Shown: positions 1-9,729 of the stretch, piece after piece
Layout: every line of letters starts with the position of its first letter
Numbering within the stretch: the first letter of the stretch is position 1
From: Dipteris shenzhenensis
Taxonomy: Eukaryota; Polypodiophyta; Polypodiopsida; Gleicheniales
DNA length: 64,000 nt
Strand: one strand, 5' to 3'
Assembly: GCA_047967505.1 (NCBI GenBank)
Contig: CM106540.1
Made by a program: the position numbers and the translations under genes
The notes under the pieces: generated by a model
Told to the model about the DNA's origin: nothing
Seen by the model: only the letters and a program-made list of their open reading frames with translations
Database searches by the model: none

Positions 1-1975
1 TCTTTCTCCTTGTCCTTTGTTTGGATTTCAATGCAAGGGGTGGAATCAAGAACAACATCATTACTTTGGAGCTTGCTCCTCATATCTTGTATCTCCTAGG
101 ATAGCGAATATTGTTTTATTGCAATAAATCTATACAATATTCTTAGCTCGGTCTTTTAGGAGTATATTCCTAAAGTTCTATGGATCTATCTGTAGTGGCT
201 CCAATTCCTAAAGTTCTATGTATGTACTTGTAGTGGCTCCAGTTCCTTTTAGTGAATGAGTTGGAGCATGGTTGTACAAAAACAATCATGGCAAGTGGAC
301 ATAAAGTTCACAACTAGCATCATTCATCATCCACCAGTTTGACTAGTGCTTGTGCATTGGTAGATGCAAATAAAACTTCTTGCATTAATAATTAGCTAGC
401 TTGTCACAATACCTGGTAAATGTAGCATCTTGTAGATAATATGCTCAAACCAACTTAATACTTATGGAAATTATTCATGACTCTAGAAACCTCTTCGAGT
501 TTCATGTTCTACCACTACAAATCATGGATCTTTCTCCCATCATTTATAAAGAAAGTCCACACCTCCCTCTATTTTGGTGCATTGAAGGTCTTTTGACATT
601 TTGCTTGTTTGCATGCATTGGTGGATTTTTAGCAATGAGTGCTTGCTCTATGCTTTGAAAGTGCATCCCAGCTTTTCCAACCGTTGGAGCCTTTGTGTCC
701 AAATCTCTAGTGCAACCATGACATGCAATATTATCATCATGGCATGCTCAAAATAATTCCATAATGTTGGTGACTCTATCTTTTCTTTCAGATCATCACA
801 TTTGTCTCTAACCACTTTATTCCTCAGTCTTGAAAGCCACCTTAAAAAAAAGTCAAAATGGAAGTTCTTAATAAAGAAAAACTAAATTTATCATTGATCT
901 CAATGTGTAAAAGTGCGAGCAAAATATTTTTCTTACTAGCAATTGTGCATTGTAGACCCAACCCAACACGAACTCATATTGTCTTGATCCTTTGAGGTGA
1001 TCATACAAACTTTACAAATTCATGAGCTTTACGGAGGCTTTACGTATACTCCTTGAACCACAACTTATGCTTGTTTCAATATTTCAACACCAAGATCAAG
1101 GTGTGAGAGCAACAAGGTGATGCATATGATTAGTGAAACTCTCTTATAGTAGTCTAAAGACCTTTTTACAACTCTTTGCATTATGCATGATGCTCTACAC
1201 AACTTGTTATGGGCCTCTCTCCCTTATTGTAACAATTGGATTGCAATGCTCACTTCAATGAGGGGAGGAACCTCTTTGCAAGGGGTTCAAATGTGAACAT
1301 TATATGTCCATTTTGGAGCTTACTATTCATATCTTGTATCTCCTAAGATAGCTAAGATTTTAAGATTGCAATAAATAAATCTTCTAGGATCCTATTCCCA
1401 AAGTTCTATAAATTTACTTTGTAGTGGCTCCTATTCCTTTTAGTAGATGAGTTGGAGCATGGTTGTGCAATCATGGCAAGTGGATGTAGGACTTTACAAC
1501 TAGCACCATTCATCATCCCCATTTCCATACAAGTGCAATCTCAAGTAGTGTTTGTACAATGGCAAATACAAATAAACACTTCTTGCATTGATAATTAGCT
1601 AGCTTACCTAATAGATAGCCTCTTGTAATATATTCAAACCACAAAAAACTCATTCATGACAACAGAAAACTCTTTGAGTTTCATGTTCCACCATTGCAAA
1701 TCAAGGAGGTAGCCCAATAGACTATGAGCTTTCTCCAATCACTTTCTATAGAAAGCTCACACCTCCCTTCATTTCAGTGTATTGAAGTTCCTTCTAATAT
1801 TTTACTTTTTTGGATGCATCGATAGGTTTTTAGCAATGAGTGCTTGCTCTATTCTTTGAAAGTGCATCCTAGCTTTTCCAATAGTCAGGGCCTTTGTGTC
1901 CAAAGCTCTTACTGCAATCATGACATGCAACATTATCCTCATGGCATCCTCAAAAGACTTCGATAATGTTGGTTT
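1..1975. repeat. Degenerate tandem repeat, unit 1 and the first part of unit 2
   Basis: The stretch from about 20 to 780 recurs from about 1265 to 1975, offset near 1.2 kb. Shared landmarks are the text around 'ggagcttgctcctcatatcttgt' (65 and 1311), 'gttggagcatggttgt' and 'gcaatgagtgcttgctct'. Unit 2 stops at 1975, where the gypsy LTR begins, and its missing part resumes at 23537. No reading frame longer than 64 codons is present and none resembles a known protein. The nature of the repeat is unknown. Confidence 0.75.
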
Positions 1976-2087
1976 TGTCTCTGTGCCAACATGGACTTAG
2001 GTAGCACAGAATGTGTGTGTATACTACCGGCAAAGCTCAGCTTGTGCTTGCATAAGGCTAGGAATAATCTCTCTTAGGAATCCTCAA

Positions 2088-2280
2088 CATGCATCTTCAA
2101 CATGCAAGTCCTACATGTAGTTTGTACATGCAACTCCTACATGCAATTCCTACATGTAGTTCCTACATGCAGTTCACGCAACATGCAACTCCTATATGCA
2201 ACTTGCAACTCGTACATGCAACTTCTATATGCAAGTTCTACATGCAGAGAAAGAATGTCTTACAATTCCTACATGCAGAG
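2088..2280. repeat. ATGCA/TACATG minisatellite in LTR1 U3
   Basis: About 13-bp units of the type 'tcctacatgcaac' repeat imperfectly, with palindromic cores such as TACATGTA and TGCA. The array lies just upstream of the LTR TATA box. The equivalent array in LTR2 (14516-14866) is longer, so copy number has changed between LTRs. Confidence 0.8.
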
Positions 2281-2299
2281 AGAGAAGCTTGCCAACTTG

Positions 2300-2307
2300 T
2301 ATAAATA
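2300..2307 (+). promoter_or_regulatory. LTR1 TATA box
   Basis: TATAAATA lies between the minisatellite and the conserved 'actctttgggtcattgtg' segment. The position fits the U3 promoter of an LTR. LTR2 has the weaker 'aataaata' at the same place (about 14880-14887), so LTR1 has the better core promoter. Confidence 0.55.
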
Positions 2308-2437
2308 TCCCATAATAGAATGAAGCCTGGACTCTTTGGGTCATTGTGTTGAGTTTTACTTTGGTATTCCAAGCAATTGTCTCCAAGTGTCCATGCTTCC
2401 TTGCACTCCACATTCAAAAGCATGTCCTAATCTTGCA

Positions 2438-2718
2438 ACTCCTCCTCCCCTCTCCTCCAACCTTATAACCCCTCCTCTCCCTCTCCCTCTCCTCCTCCCA
2501 ACTCCTCCTCCATTCTCCTCCCTCCTCCTCCCTCCACCTCCCTCTCCTCATACCTCCTCCTCCTCCCTCCTCCGCCCTTCTCCTCCCTCCTCCTTCCTCC
2601 TCCTCGTACCTCCTCCTCCTCCCTCCTCTGCCCTTCTCCTCCCTCCTCCTTCCTCCTCCTCCCTTCTCCTCCCTCTCCTCCTCCCTCCTCCTCCTCCCTC
2701 TCCTTCCCCTCCATGCTC
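2438..2718. repeat. Polypyrimidine (CCT/CTCC) tract in LTR1
   Basis: This is almost pure C/T with CTCCTCC and CCTCCT units; the minus strand is G/A only. It produces long meaningless open frames of Pro/Ser/Leu on plus and Gly/Glu/Arg on minus. Equivalent blocks occur in LTR2 (about 15018-15210) and LTR3 (about 23026-23090). Confidence 0.9.
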
Positions 2719-3183
2719 TTACAACTTCTTTCTCTCCCACTCCTATGCTCCCTTTAAAATGTTAGTCCCTCAACCCTTGACCTCCATGATCTACGAGGGA
2801 GATGAGATCTCCACCGTGTACTCTATCCTGAACCTTGGATCCTCCTTCTAGTCCTTAAACCCTCTCTAAACCCTATAACTCCTTCTAAACCCTAGAACCT
2901 GTTCTAAACCCTGGAACCTCCTTATGAACACTTCAACCCCCAAAGAAGGCAAAAGCCTTCATTACCCCAATCATGATGATGCACGTTCCTTTTACACATG
3001 CATGCAATATGTTCGCTTATCACACTTAAGCCTACGTCTCTCATCGGAGTATGACTCGAGGTCCTAAGCTACACTTATACTACAAATGATGACACCGATA
3101 TATCTATAGGTGATAAAAAGCCTCGGAGCCCTGCATAGATACCCTGCTCTTTCTGCAGAAGCCATGGTGGGAAAGAGCCAACA

Positions 3184-3207
3184 TTTGGTGCTGCTGCCTG
3201 CGGGGAG
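3184..3207 (+). promoter_or_regulatory. Primer-binding site of gypsy internal region A (tRNA-Asp-like)
   Basis: Directly after LTR1, 'ttTGGTGCTGCTGCCTGCGGGG' resembles the TGGCGCCGTTGCCGGGGA primer site, complementary to the tRNA-Asp 3' end, that is common in plant Athila and Tat elements. It has several mismatches, in keeping with an old copy. LTR2 and LTR3 have no equivalent. Confidence 0.6.
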
Positions 3208-3835
3208 ACTAGTGTCTTAAGTAACAAGTAAACATATGCAAGTATGTGTAAAAAACAAACTACCATGAACTTTCATGAATATAGCACTCAAGGGTAAGGA
3301 GAATATTTTTTGTTTCCAACTCTAGCCAAAAATATCAACCCCAAGCATCAACCTTGGGTTACTTCTTAAGAAGTTTTCTTTATTTCTTAAAGAAGAACAA
3401 ATCAAGCTATGTAATGGACACCAATGTGTAGAGCTCACAATTTTGAACATTTCACCTTTTAACAAAAGAGCGATCCGAGCTAAATGGAAAGTTATGGCCC
3501 GGGAAGAGTTTAGGGTTTAACCCCAACACTAAACCCATTCCTATAAAAACTCACTCCAGCCCCTCATTCTTCTTCTTCCACATCTAGCCTCCATCCTCTT
3601 CCCCATTCCGAGCCCTATGCAAGAACATCCTCCCTCTCCATTGACCACCACCCTACTCCCATCCTCATCGGTGAGTTGTTTCGAGCCCTTCTCATAGCGA
3701 TAACCTAGCCATCCACCCACCATCCATTCGCCCTCAACAATCCTGTTACATCGAGAAAGACTCGGAAGAGCGTTGTAGGTGATCATCTCCTCCTCCCTTT
3801 GAATTTCCATCAAAGTTTTATGTCCGTCGAGTTTC

Positions 3836-4224
3836 CACCCCCTTTCACCTCCACCTTCACCTCCACCCCTTTCCCTCCCCTCCTCCCCCTCCACCACCAC
3901 CACCACCACCACCCCTCCACCTCCCCCCCCCTCCCTCTCCAACCCCCCTCTCTTCCTCTCCACCCCCCTCCCCTCCACCACCCCCTTCCTCTCCACCTCC
4001 CTCCCCCCTTCAAACCCCCCCCCCTTCGCCTTCTACCTCCACCTCCACCCCCTTCCCCCTTCCACCCGCCCCCTCCCCTCCACCTCCATCCCTCCACCCC
4101 GCCCCCTCCCCCTCCCCCTCCAGCCCCCCGCCTTCCACCTCCACCCCCTTGCCCCCCCTGTCCCCTCCACCCCCCCCCCCCACCAATGCCCTCCAACACC
4201 CCCCCCCCCTCCTCCTCCCTCTAA
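3836..4224. repeat. C-rich polypyrimidine tract
   Basis: Nearly pure C/T with many C runs of 4-9, often CCACC or CTCCCC. The opposite strand has frequent runs of G. Open frames here are low-complexity Pro/His/Leu or Gly/Arg/Trp and are not taken as genes. Confidence 0.9.
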
Positions 4225-4611
4225 ATCATTCTTAAGGGGCCTTAGTCCTTGTGATGTAGCAAAGCCGCTCAGCGGCGGAGGCGGCCCGCCCAAGGCAAAA
4301 ACCGCCAAAAATGGGCAGTAGCACCTGCCACATAGGTAGCGCCTGCCCTGCCCTAACTCCCTCTCCTACGCCTGCAGTGGTGCCTCCTCGCCTGCCACTT
4401 GACGCCCTGCCAATGCGCCTCTGCTCCTGGTGCCCATCCCCCCTGACAAACCTCCCCTCCTCCACACACCTTCCCCACTCCCCCTTCCCTCTCACCTCCA
4501 CAACCCCCTCGCTGCTTGTTCTTCCCTCTCCCGGCCAATGGCGATCTGTCGCCAGCCCCCCCCCCCTTTTCTTTTTTGTAAATTTATATTATTTAAAAAA
4601 AGAAGAAGGAA

Positions 4612-4930
4612 TTAACCCTACCCTAACCCTAACCTAACTCCTAATCGTAGTTAGTTAAACTAGGTTAGGTTAGGCTAAAGAGGCTAGGTTAGGTTAGTTA
4701 ACTGTGAGTTAGTTAGTGGAAAGGTTAGTGGACTGTAGTTAGGTTAGTATTAACCTAGATTAGGTTAACCTTAGTTAGTGTTAATCCCAGTTAGGTTAGG
4801 TTAGACTAGGTTAGGTTATAGTAAATATTAGTCACTGTAATTGGCAATTGCTCTAACAATTAGAGTAACTGTGACTAATTAAAGTAACTGGACAGTTAGG
4901 ATAACTGGCTAGTTAGACTAACTGGGAGTT
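4612..4930. repeat. Telomere-like degenerate TTAGG/CCTAA repeat
   Basis: It begins with CCCTAA-type units ('ttaaccctaccctaaccctaac') and switches to the complementary sense with many TTAGG and GTTAG units ('aggttaggttag'), then fades into 'gttagactaactgg'. The plant telomere unit is TTTAGGG, so this is only telomere-like. The orientation change gives imperfect inverted repeats. Confidence 0.6.
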
Positions 4931-5409
4931 CCCTAGTTCAGCTACCTCCCACTAAAGTCCATTCACACCAAGCTTAAGGCCAACCCCCCCTCACAAAAAA
5001 AGAGCCACATTTTACCCCTACTTTAACCCATCGTAACTCATTCATTTGGGACCGAAACTACACCCCGATTGAACCAAGATTTCACACACGAAAACACCAC
5101 GCTATGGGAAATTACCCATTTCACACCATTTTGGCATCCCTAGCACTCGCTAATTTGCACCCCCGTGTGGGCCCCTTTTCACACGAATTCACTCATGTAT
5201 TTCCACCGTGACCTCTGATTGACAATCTGTCTGCACCAACATATTTACCCACTCATGTGGGACAATCCTAGGAACATTATTAACACGACGGTCCATACTA
5301 TACTAATGCATCTCTAATCCCCCTAGCACACCTACATCAACACTCGCACTTGTGGAAGAGGCAACTGCTCCACCACTCCATAAATTTATATGCAACTATA
5401 CTCCGGCCA

Positions 5410-6033
5410 ACGCCTTTGACAACCCTCTGTCCCAAATTCCCCCCCCAGATTCATCCAATCCCTTTGACTCCTCCACGATGACACATGGTAAATCTCACCG
5501 TCGACCTTGAACTTGAAGTGGATGGGAACAATTTCTTTAACCTTGCAACAATTTTGGCCGTAACAATAACAATCAAGGCAGGCGCCCCTTGGGCAAACTC
5601 GAACTTCCCAAATGCAATGGTCAGGGCAATCCAGCAAGATTCCTCCAGCATTTTGATGCTGCATGCCCAGTTGGAGGAGATCAATCAAATAAAACCAAGG
5701 TCGTATGGTTCCTCATGACCTTAACTAATGAAGCCTCAGAATGGTACCTAGACCTCCTAGTGGAAGAAAGAGTCACATGGGACCTGCTACAAATTGAATT
5801 CAAGAGACATTTTCGAAGACGGAGAAAGATGATCCCGCTCTCCAACTAAGAAAGCTCAAACAAGGTCAGCGAGAAGATGTACGCACGTACCTGAGCAAGA
5901 TGAAACACTTAATTGCCAAATGTGACCCATGCCTCCATGCTAAGTACCTCAGCCTAGTTCATTGTTGCAGGCCTAAGAAAGAAAATCCATAAAGATATGA
6001 AAAAGATTAGCAGTTACGAAACATTCAGTGTTG
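5410..6033 (+). pseudogene. Decayed gag of gypsy internal region A
   Basis: The longest readable piece (5589-5849) matches the retrotransposon gag core by its pattern: a 'KLELPKCNG' start, 'FLMTLTNEASEWYLDL' and a 'TWDLLQIEFKRHF' helix. Frame changes occur before 5589 and after 5849, where 'QREDVRTYLSKMKHL' continues in another frame. Gag would form the virus-like particle. No zinc knuckle or protease follows: the sequence goes straight into the linker shared with B. Internal B carries the knuckle and protease, so A has an internal deletion. Confidence 0.7.
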
Positions 6034-6725
6034 CTCTTCAACAACGATCTCAAGCAAATCAGCCCCCCCTGCAACAGCATGCCTTAGTGGGAGATACACA
6101 AAGCAACATCAACAATTAGATCCAAGAATTGGTCACCATTGACAATTGCCATACACTAGATCCCATCTTCTAGCAAATTGATGCTAAGGTCATGCATGTA
6201 AGACCTCCACTCACACATGGAGAACCAATCGATCTAGAAGTGCCATTCTTTATGGTTGACCTCAAATGGAATGGTGAACCTAAACAAACTATCCATGATA
6301 ATAAGGACTCAGATTTTCCTTGGGACCTTGAAACAAAGGCTGAAAATGCTCAATTTGAAGACCATGTCTTTGACAAGGATTTAGCCATTTTCCATGCCCT
6401 AATGGGGCGATCGAACTACCCAAAGTTGAAACTCCAAAGTTGAATAATAGTAGAAGATCCTACAAGAAAGTTGAAGGAGGACATTGCTCCACAAAGCCAA
6501 GGCCGTGACCACTTTAATGAGTTCGAACAAGTCCAAACTAGGATCATCGAGTTATATCTTACCAAGCCAGCTCCCCCAAAATTTGAGACACCTCCTCTTG
6601 AATGGTCCTCTGATGGACTTGAAGGAGTATGCATAGCAAATGAACCATTACTTGGGAATACAATGGAAAAGTTACCCCACGATTCCCAACGTAAGAAGTT
6701 TCAAAAGTTTATGCCACATGTGTAG
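6034..6725 (+). pseudogene. gag-pol linker region, gypsy internal A
   Basis: Homology between A and B starts here (B from 17528). Readable pieces are 6192-6443, with 'FFMVDLKWNGEPKQT', and 6471-6725. They are interrupted by stops near 6440 and 6723; the second is TAG where B has CAG. No known domain was recognised. By position it lies between protease and RT. Confidence 0.55.
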
Positions 6726-8237
6726 ATGAAGCTTGATAATGAGACTTCAAAAAAAGAAAGTCCACAAGAGCCTCAAAAATTGGTTAATGATTCTACGCCA
6801 CCCAATGCCCATAGCCCATGTCAGGCTAGTTCAACACCATCAGAGGTTGATCTTCGAGAAGTGCCAGAGTACTTCAAGAACTACACAAGTGGTAGTATCC
6901 CCATAGCAACACCAAGGCTAGTAAGAGAATTTGAAGTGCAAGAAATCGATAGCATCGGAGAGATTCTGATCTATGAGGGACCAGCCAAAAGTCTCATAAT
7001 AAACCTTGCCCTTGAAGGGGAGGAAGAGAAATTAGTATTCATTGGGAAACAGCTTACACAGGAAGATGAAACAAAGCTCACAGCACTCCTAATGGAATAC
7101 CAAGATTGTCTAACATGGTCGTACAAGGTAATGAAGGGAATTTTACTAGAAGTCACAGTACACATGATACCTATTAGGGAAGGTGCCCACCCTAAGGTAT
7201 GTGGACCTTATTGAACCAATCCAAAATATGGCACCATGGTCTATGACGAACTGGAAAAACTCTTAGATGCTGGATTCATCTAGAGCACGTTGATTGGGTT
7301 TCACCCATCATCATTGTGCCTAAATGCAACAAGAAGCTAAGAATATGTGTTAACTTAAAGAATGTGAATGCCGCCACAATCAAAGATCACTATCCCCTAC
7401 CCTTAACAGAAACAATGTTGGAAAAGTTGGCTGGATCAAAAATATACAGCTTCTTGGATGGCTTTAGTGGCTATAACCAAGTGCAAATTGCTCCTGCTAA
7501 CCAATCAAAAATAGCATTTTCTACAAAATGGGTATCGTTGCATATAGAGTCTTACCCTTCAGCCTATGTAATGCCTCAGCCACATTCCAGAGAGTCATGT
7601 TCACCGCTTTCAAGTCATTTCTGAATAAGTTCCTATAGGTGTTCTTGGATGACTTGTGCATCCACTCGAACAAAAAAGACTACTTAAAATGTCTTGAAGC
7701 AGTTCTAATCAAATGCAAGGAGTATGGCATCTCCCTAAATCCAACAAAATGCTAGTTCATGGTCACCCACGGAGTTGTTTTGGGACACGTCATTTCTCAA
7801 CATGTCAACTGGCATGGAAAAAATTCAAAATCATCATGGAATCGCCTCCTCCTACAAATTCCAAAGGCGTAAAGGTCTTATGGGACATGTCAGCTATTAT
7901 AAAAGATTTATCTTGCAGTATGCCATGATAATGAGACCACTTTACAAATTATTAGTGGAATTCTTATGGACAAAAGAGTGCGACCAAGCCTTTGAGCTTT
8001 TAAAGTGGTGCCTAATCACAACACCCATCCTTATATCTCCCAATTGGGATATTAATTTTCATGTTCATACTGATGGCTCCAAGTATACAATTGGGAGTGT
8101 GCTTTGCCAACTTGGTGAACATAAGAAAGAATACCCATTCTACTTTACCAGTGGACAACTCAATGATGCAAAGATCAACTATACCACCACAGAAAGAGAA
8201 GCCCTAGTAATGGTGTATAGTGTTAAGAAAATTTAAT
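6726..8237 (+). pseudogene. Reverse transcriptase and RNase H of gypsy internal A
   Basis: 6726-7214 gives the RT lead-in ('YQDCLTWSYK...MKGI'). RT motifs follow in shifting frames: 'FLDGFSGYNQVQIA' near 7450-7495, and 'FLDDLCIHS' near 7642, with the catalytic DD kept. RNase H appears in 7775-8236, with 'HTDGSKYTIGSVLCQLG' and 'TTEREALVMVY'. The enzyme would copy element RNA and degrade the RNA strand. TAG at about 7279, 7636 and 7752 and a frameshift near 7285 also occur in copy B. Not functional as read. Confidence 0.85.
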
Positions 8238-8249
8238 ACTATTTATTGG

Positions 8250-9729
8250 CAAATGATTTTGTCTTCTAGATCGACCATCAAGAATTGCTTTATCTTGTGA
8301 ACCATCCGTGTATAATAGGAAGAATAACCAGATGGCTCCTCTTGCTTCAAGAATTCAATTTCAAAATAGTGGTCCACAAAGGTGCCCAACACTACATTGC
8401 CGATCACATGTCTCATGTTAAGTCTGAAGAAGAAGCCACTAGAGGAGAAGATGACTTCCCAAATGCCACACTCTCAAATAGATGCTGTTTTAGAATGGTG
8501 TGTAGATATTATTGGGTACTTAATGGCAGGAATACCACCCCCTGAAATGAAAGCAGTGGATGCCAAAAAACTAATTTTAAAAGTTGCACCCTATCAACTC
8601 ATTGACGGACAACTATACAAGATGGGCAAGGACTAGGTTTCAAGAAGATGTATCAAGAAGATGTATCATGCCTCATGAGATCATGCCAATCCTCAGTGAA
8701 GTCCATGAAGGCATTGTAGGAGGACACTTCCAAGGAGAAGCGACAGTAAAAAAAGTCCTCGTAGGCTACTGGTGGCCAACACTTTGGACAGATGCCTATG
8801 AATATGTCAAAAGTTCTGATGTATGACAACGGACTACTAAACCACAACATAAGGACTTCAACCCCCTAACAATAGTCATTGCACAAAAACCATTTGAAAA
8901 GTGGGGGATTGATTTTGTGGGTCCCATCCATCCAACGACAAAAGGAACACAAGCACACTACATCATTGTGGCCACTGATTGCTTTACCAAATGGGTTGAA
9001 GCTAAAGTAGTCAAAAAGGTAGATGCTAGAAACACAACAATGTTCTTAAACGAGAATGTGATCACGTGATTCGGATGCTCCATTGAAATTGTGTCAGATA
9101 GAGGCACGCATTTTGTCAATGAGGTTATCCAAGAACTCTTGTCTGGCTTTATGGTAATCCATAGAAAAAGCACACCCTACTACCTCCAAGGGAATGGACA
9201 GGCCGAATCCACCAATAAAATGTTATGCATTATCCTCACCAAGGTAGTAGAATCACAACGTTCTAATTGGGTAGAGAAACTAAATGCAGCCATTTGGGAA
9301 TATCGAACCACACTCAAGGTTAGTATAGGGAATACACCTTTTCAATTGGTGTATAGCCTTGAAGCTGTGGTCCCATTAGAATTTGTAATATCAACCCTAC
9401 GCATAGCAGTACAACAACGCATGGGAGATCATGCATTCTTGAAAGAAAGACTCTATCAATTGGAGAAGCATACAGAGACCAGATTAGTCACCTACCATGC
9501 CACGACAATAGAAAAATGCAGAAGAAAGGCATGGTTTGACAGAAACCTTAAAGCCAAAGACATCAAGAAAGGTGACCTGGTCTTACTGTACAATGCCAAA
9601 GTCCACAAGGGCAAACTCAAGTATCTAGGTCAAGGACCTTATCAAGTAAGAAAAATGAATCCCATCAGAGCTGTGCTACTAGAAACATTGGATGGAGTCC
9701 GATTCAACACAACCATAAACGGGATTTGA
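8250..9729 (+). pseudogene. Integrase of gypsy internal A
   Basis: Pieces at 8285-8545 and 8584-8826 carry the end of RNase H and the N-terminal zinc region ('GYWWPTLWTDAYEYV', with its second CxxC Cys codon now TGA near 8824). The DDE core follows: 'IDFVGP' near 8910, 'SDRGTHF' at about 9094 and 'NGQAES' near 9193, so D, D and E are all legible. 9091-9729 is open for 212 codons and ends with a 'GQGPYQVRKM' GPY-type tail. No chromodomain follows. A TGA at 9067 splits the core. Absence of a chromodomain and the Asp-type primer site suggest an Athila-like or other non-chromoviral lineage. Confidence 0.85.

Larger units (their letters stand above)
1976..3183 (+). mobile_element. LTR1 of the Ty3/gypsy array (5' LTR of internal region A)
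   Basis: The LTR starts TGTCTCTGTGCC and ends AAAGAGCCAACA, giving TG...CA ends. It is followed at once by a primer-binding-site-like sequence. The same sequence returns at 13870-15638 and in part at 23026-23536. In order it holds a short conserved head, an ATGCA-rich minisatellite (2088-2280), a TATA box (2300), a polypyrimidine block (about 2438-2718) and a conserved tail with repeated 'ctaaaccct' motifs. The start is taken from the first base shared with LTR2. Confidence 0.8.
3208..5400 (+). other. Untranslated leader of gypsy internal region A, no gene
   Basis: Between the primer site and the first gag homology lie 2.2 kb with no credible coding frame. It holds a unique-looking part (3208-3835), a C-rich tract, a CT-rich block (4225-4600), a telomere-like block (4612-4930) and an AT-balanced stretch to 5400. 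Internal B lacks all of it. Whether it belongs to the element or is a later insertion cannot be told from this window. Confidence 0.5.

Noticed and set aside
464-658. 64-codon frame near the window start
   Set aside because: Lies in a degenerate repeat, is not open in the second unit and has no motif.
2088-2280. Regularly spaced repeats that could suggest a CRISPR array
   Set aside because: Units are contiguous and degenerate with no unique spacers, lie inside an LTR, and the DNA is a plant nuclear sequence.
2336-4224. Long Pro/Ser-rich and Gly/Arg/Glu-rich frames on both strands
   Set aside because: They are direct products of the CCT/CTCC and C-rich tracts and are open on several frames at once.
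4612-4930. True chromosome end
   Set aside because: Units are degenerate, change strand and are followed by 59 kb of other sequence.
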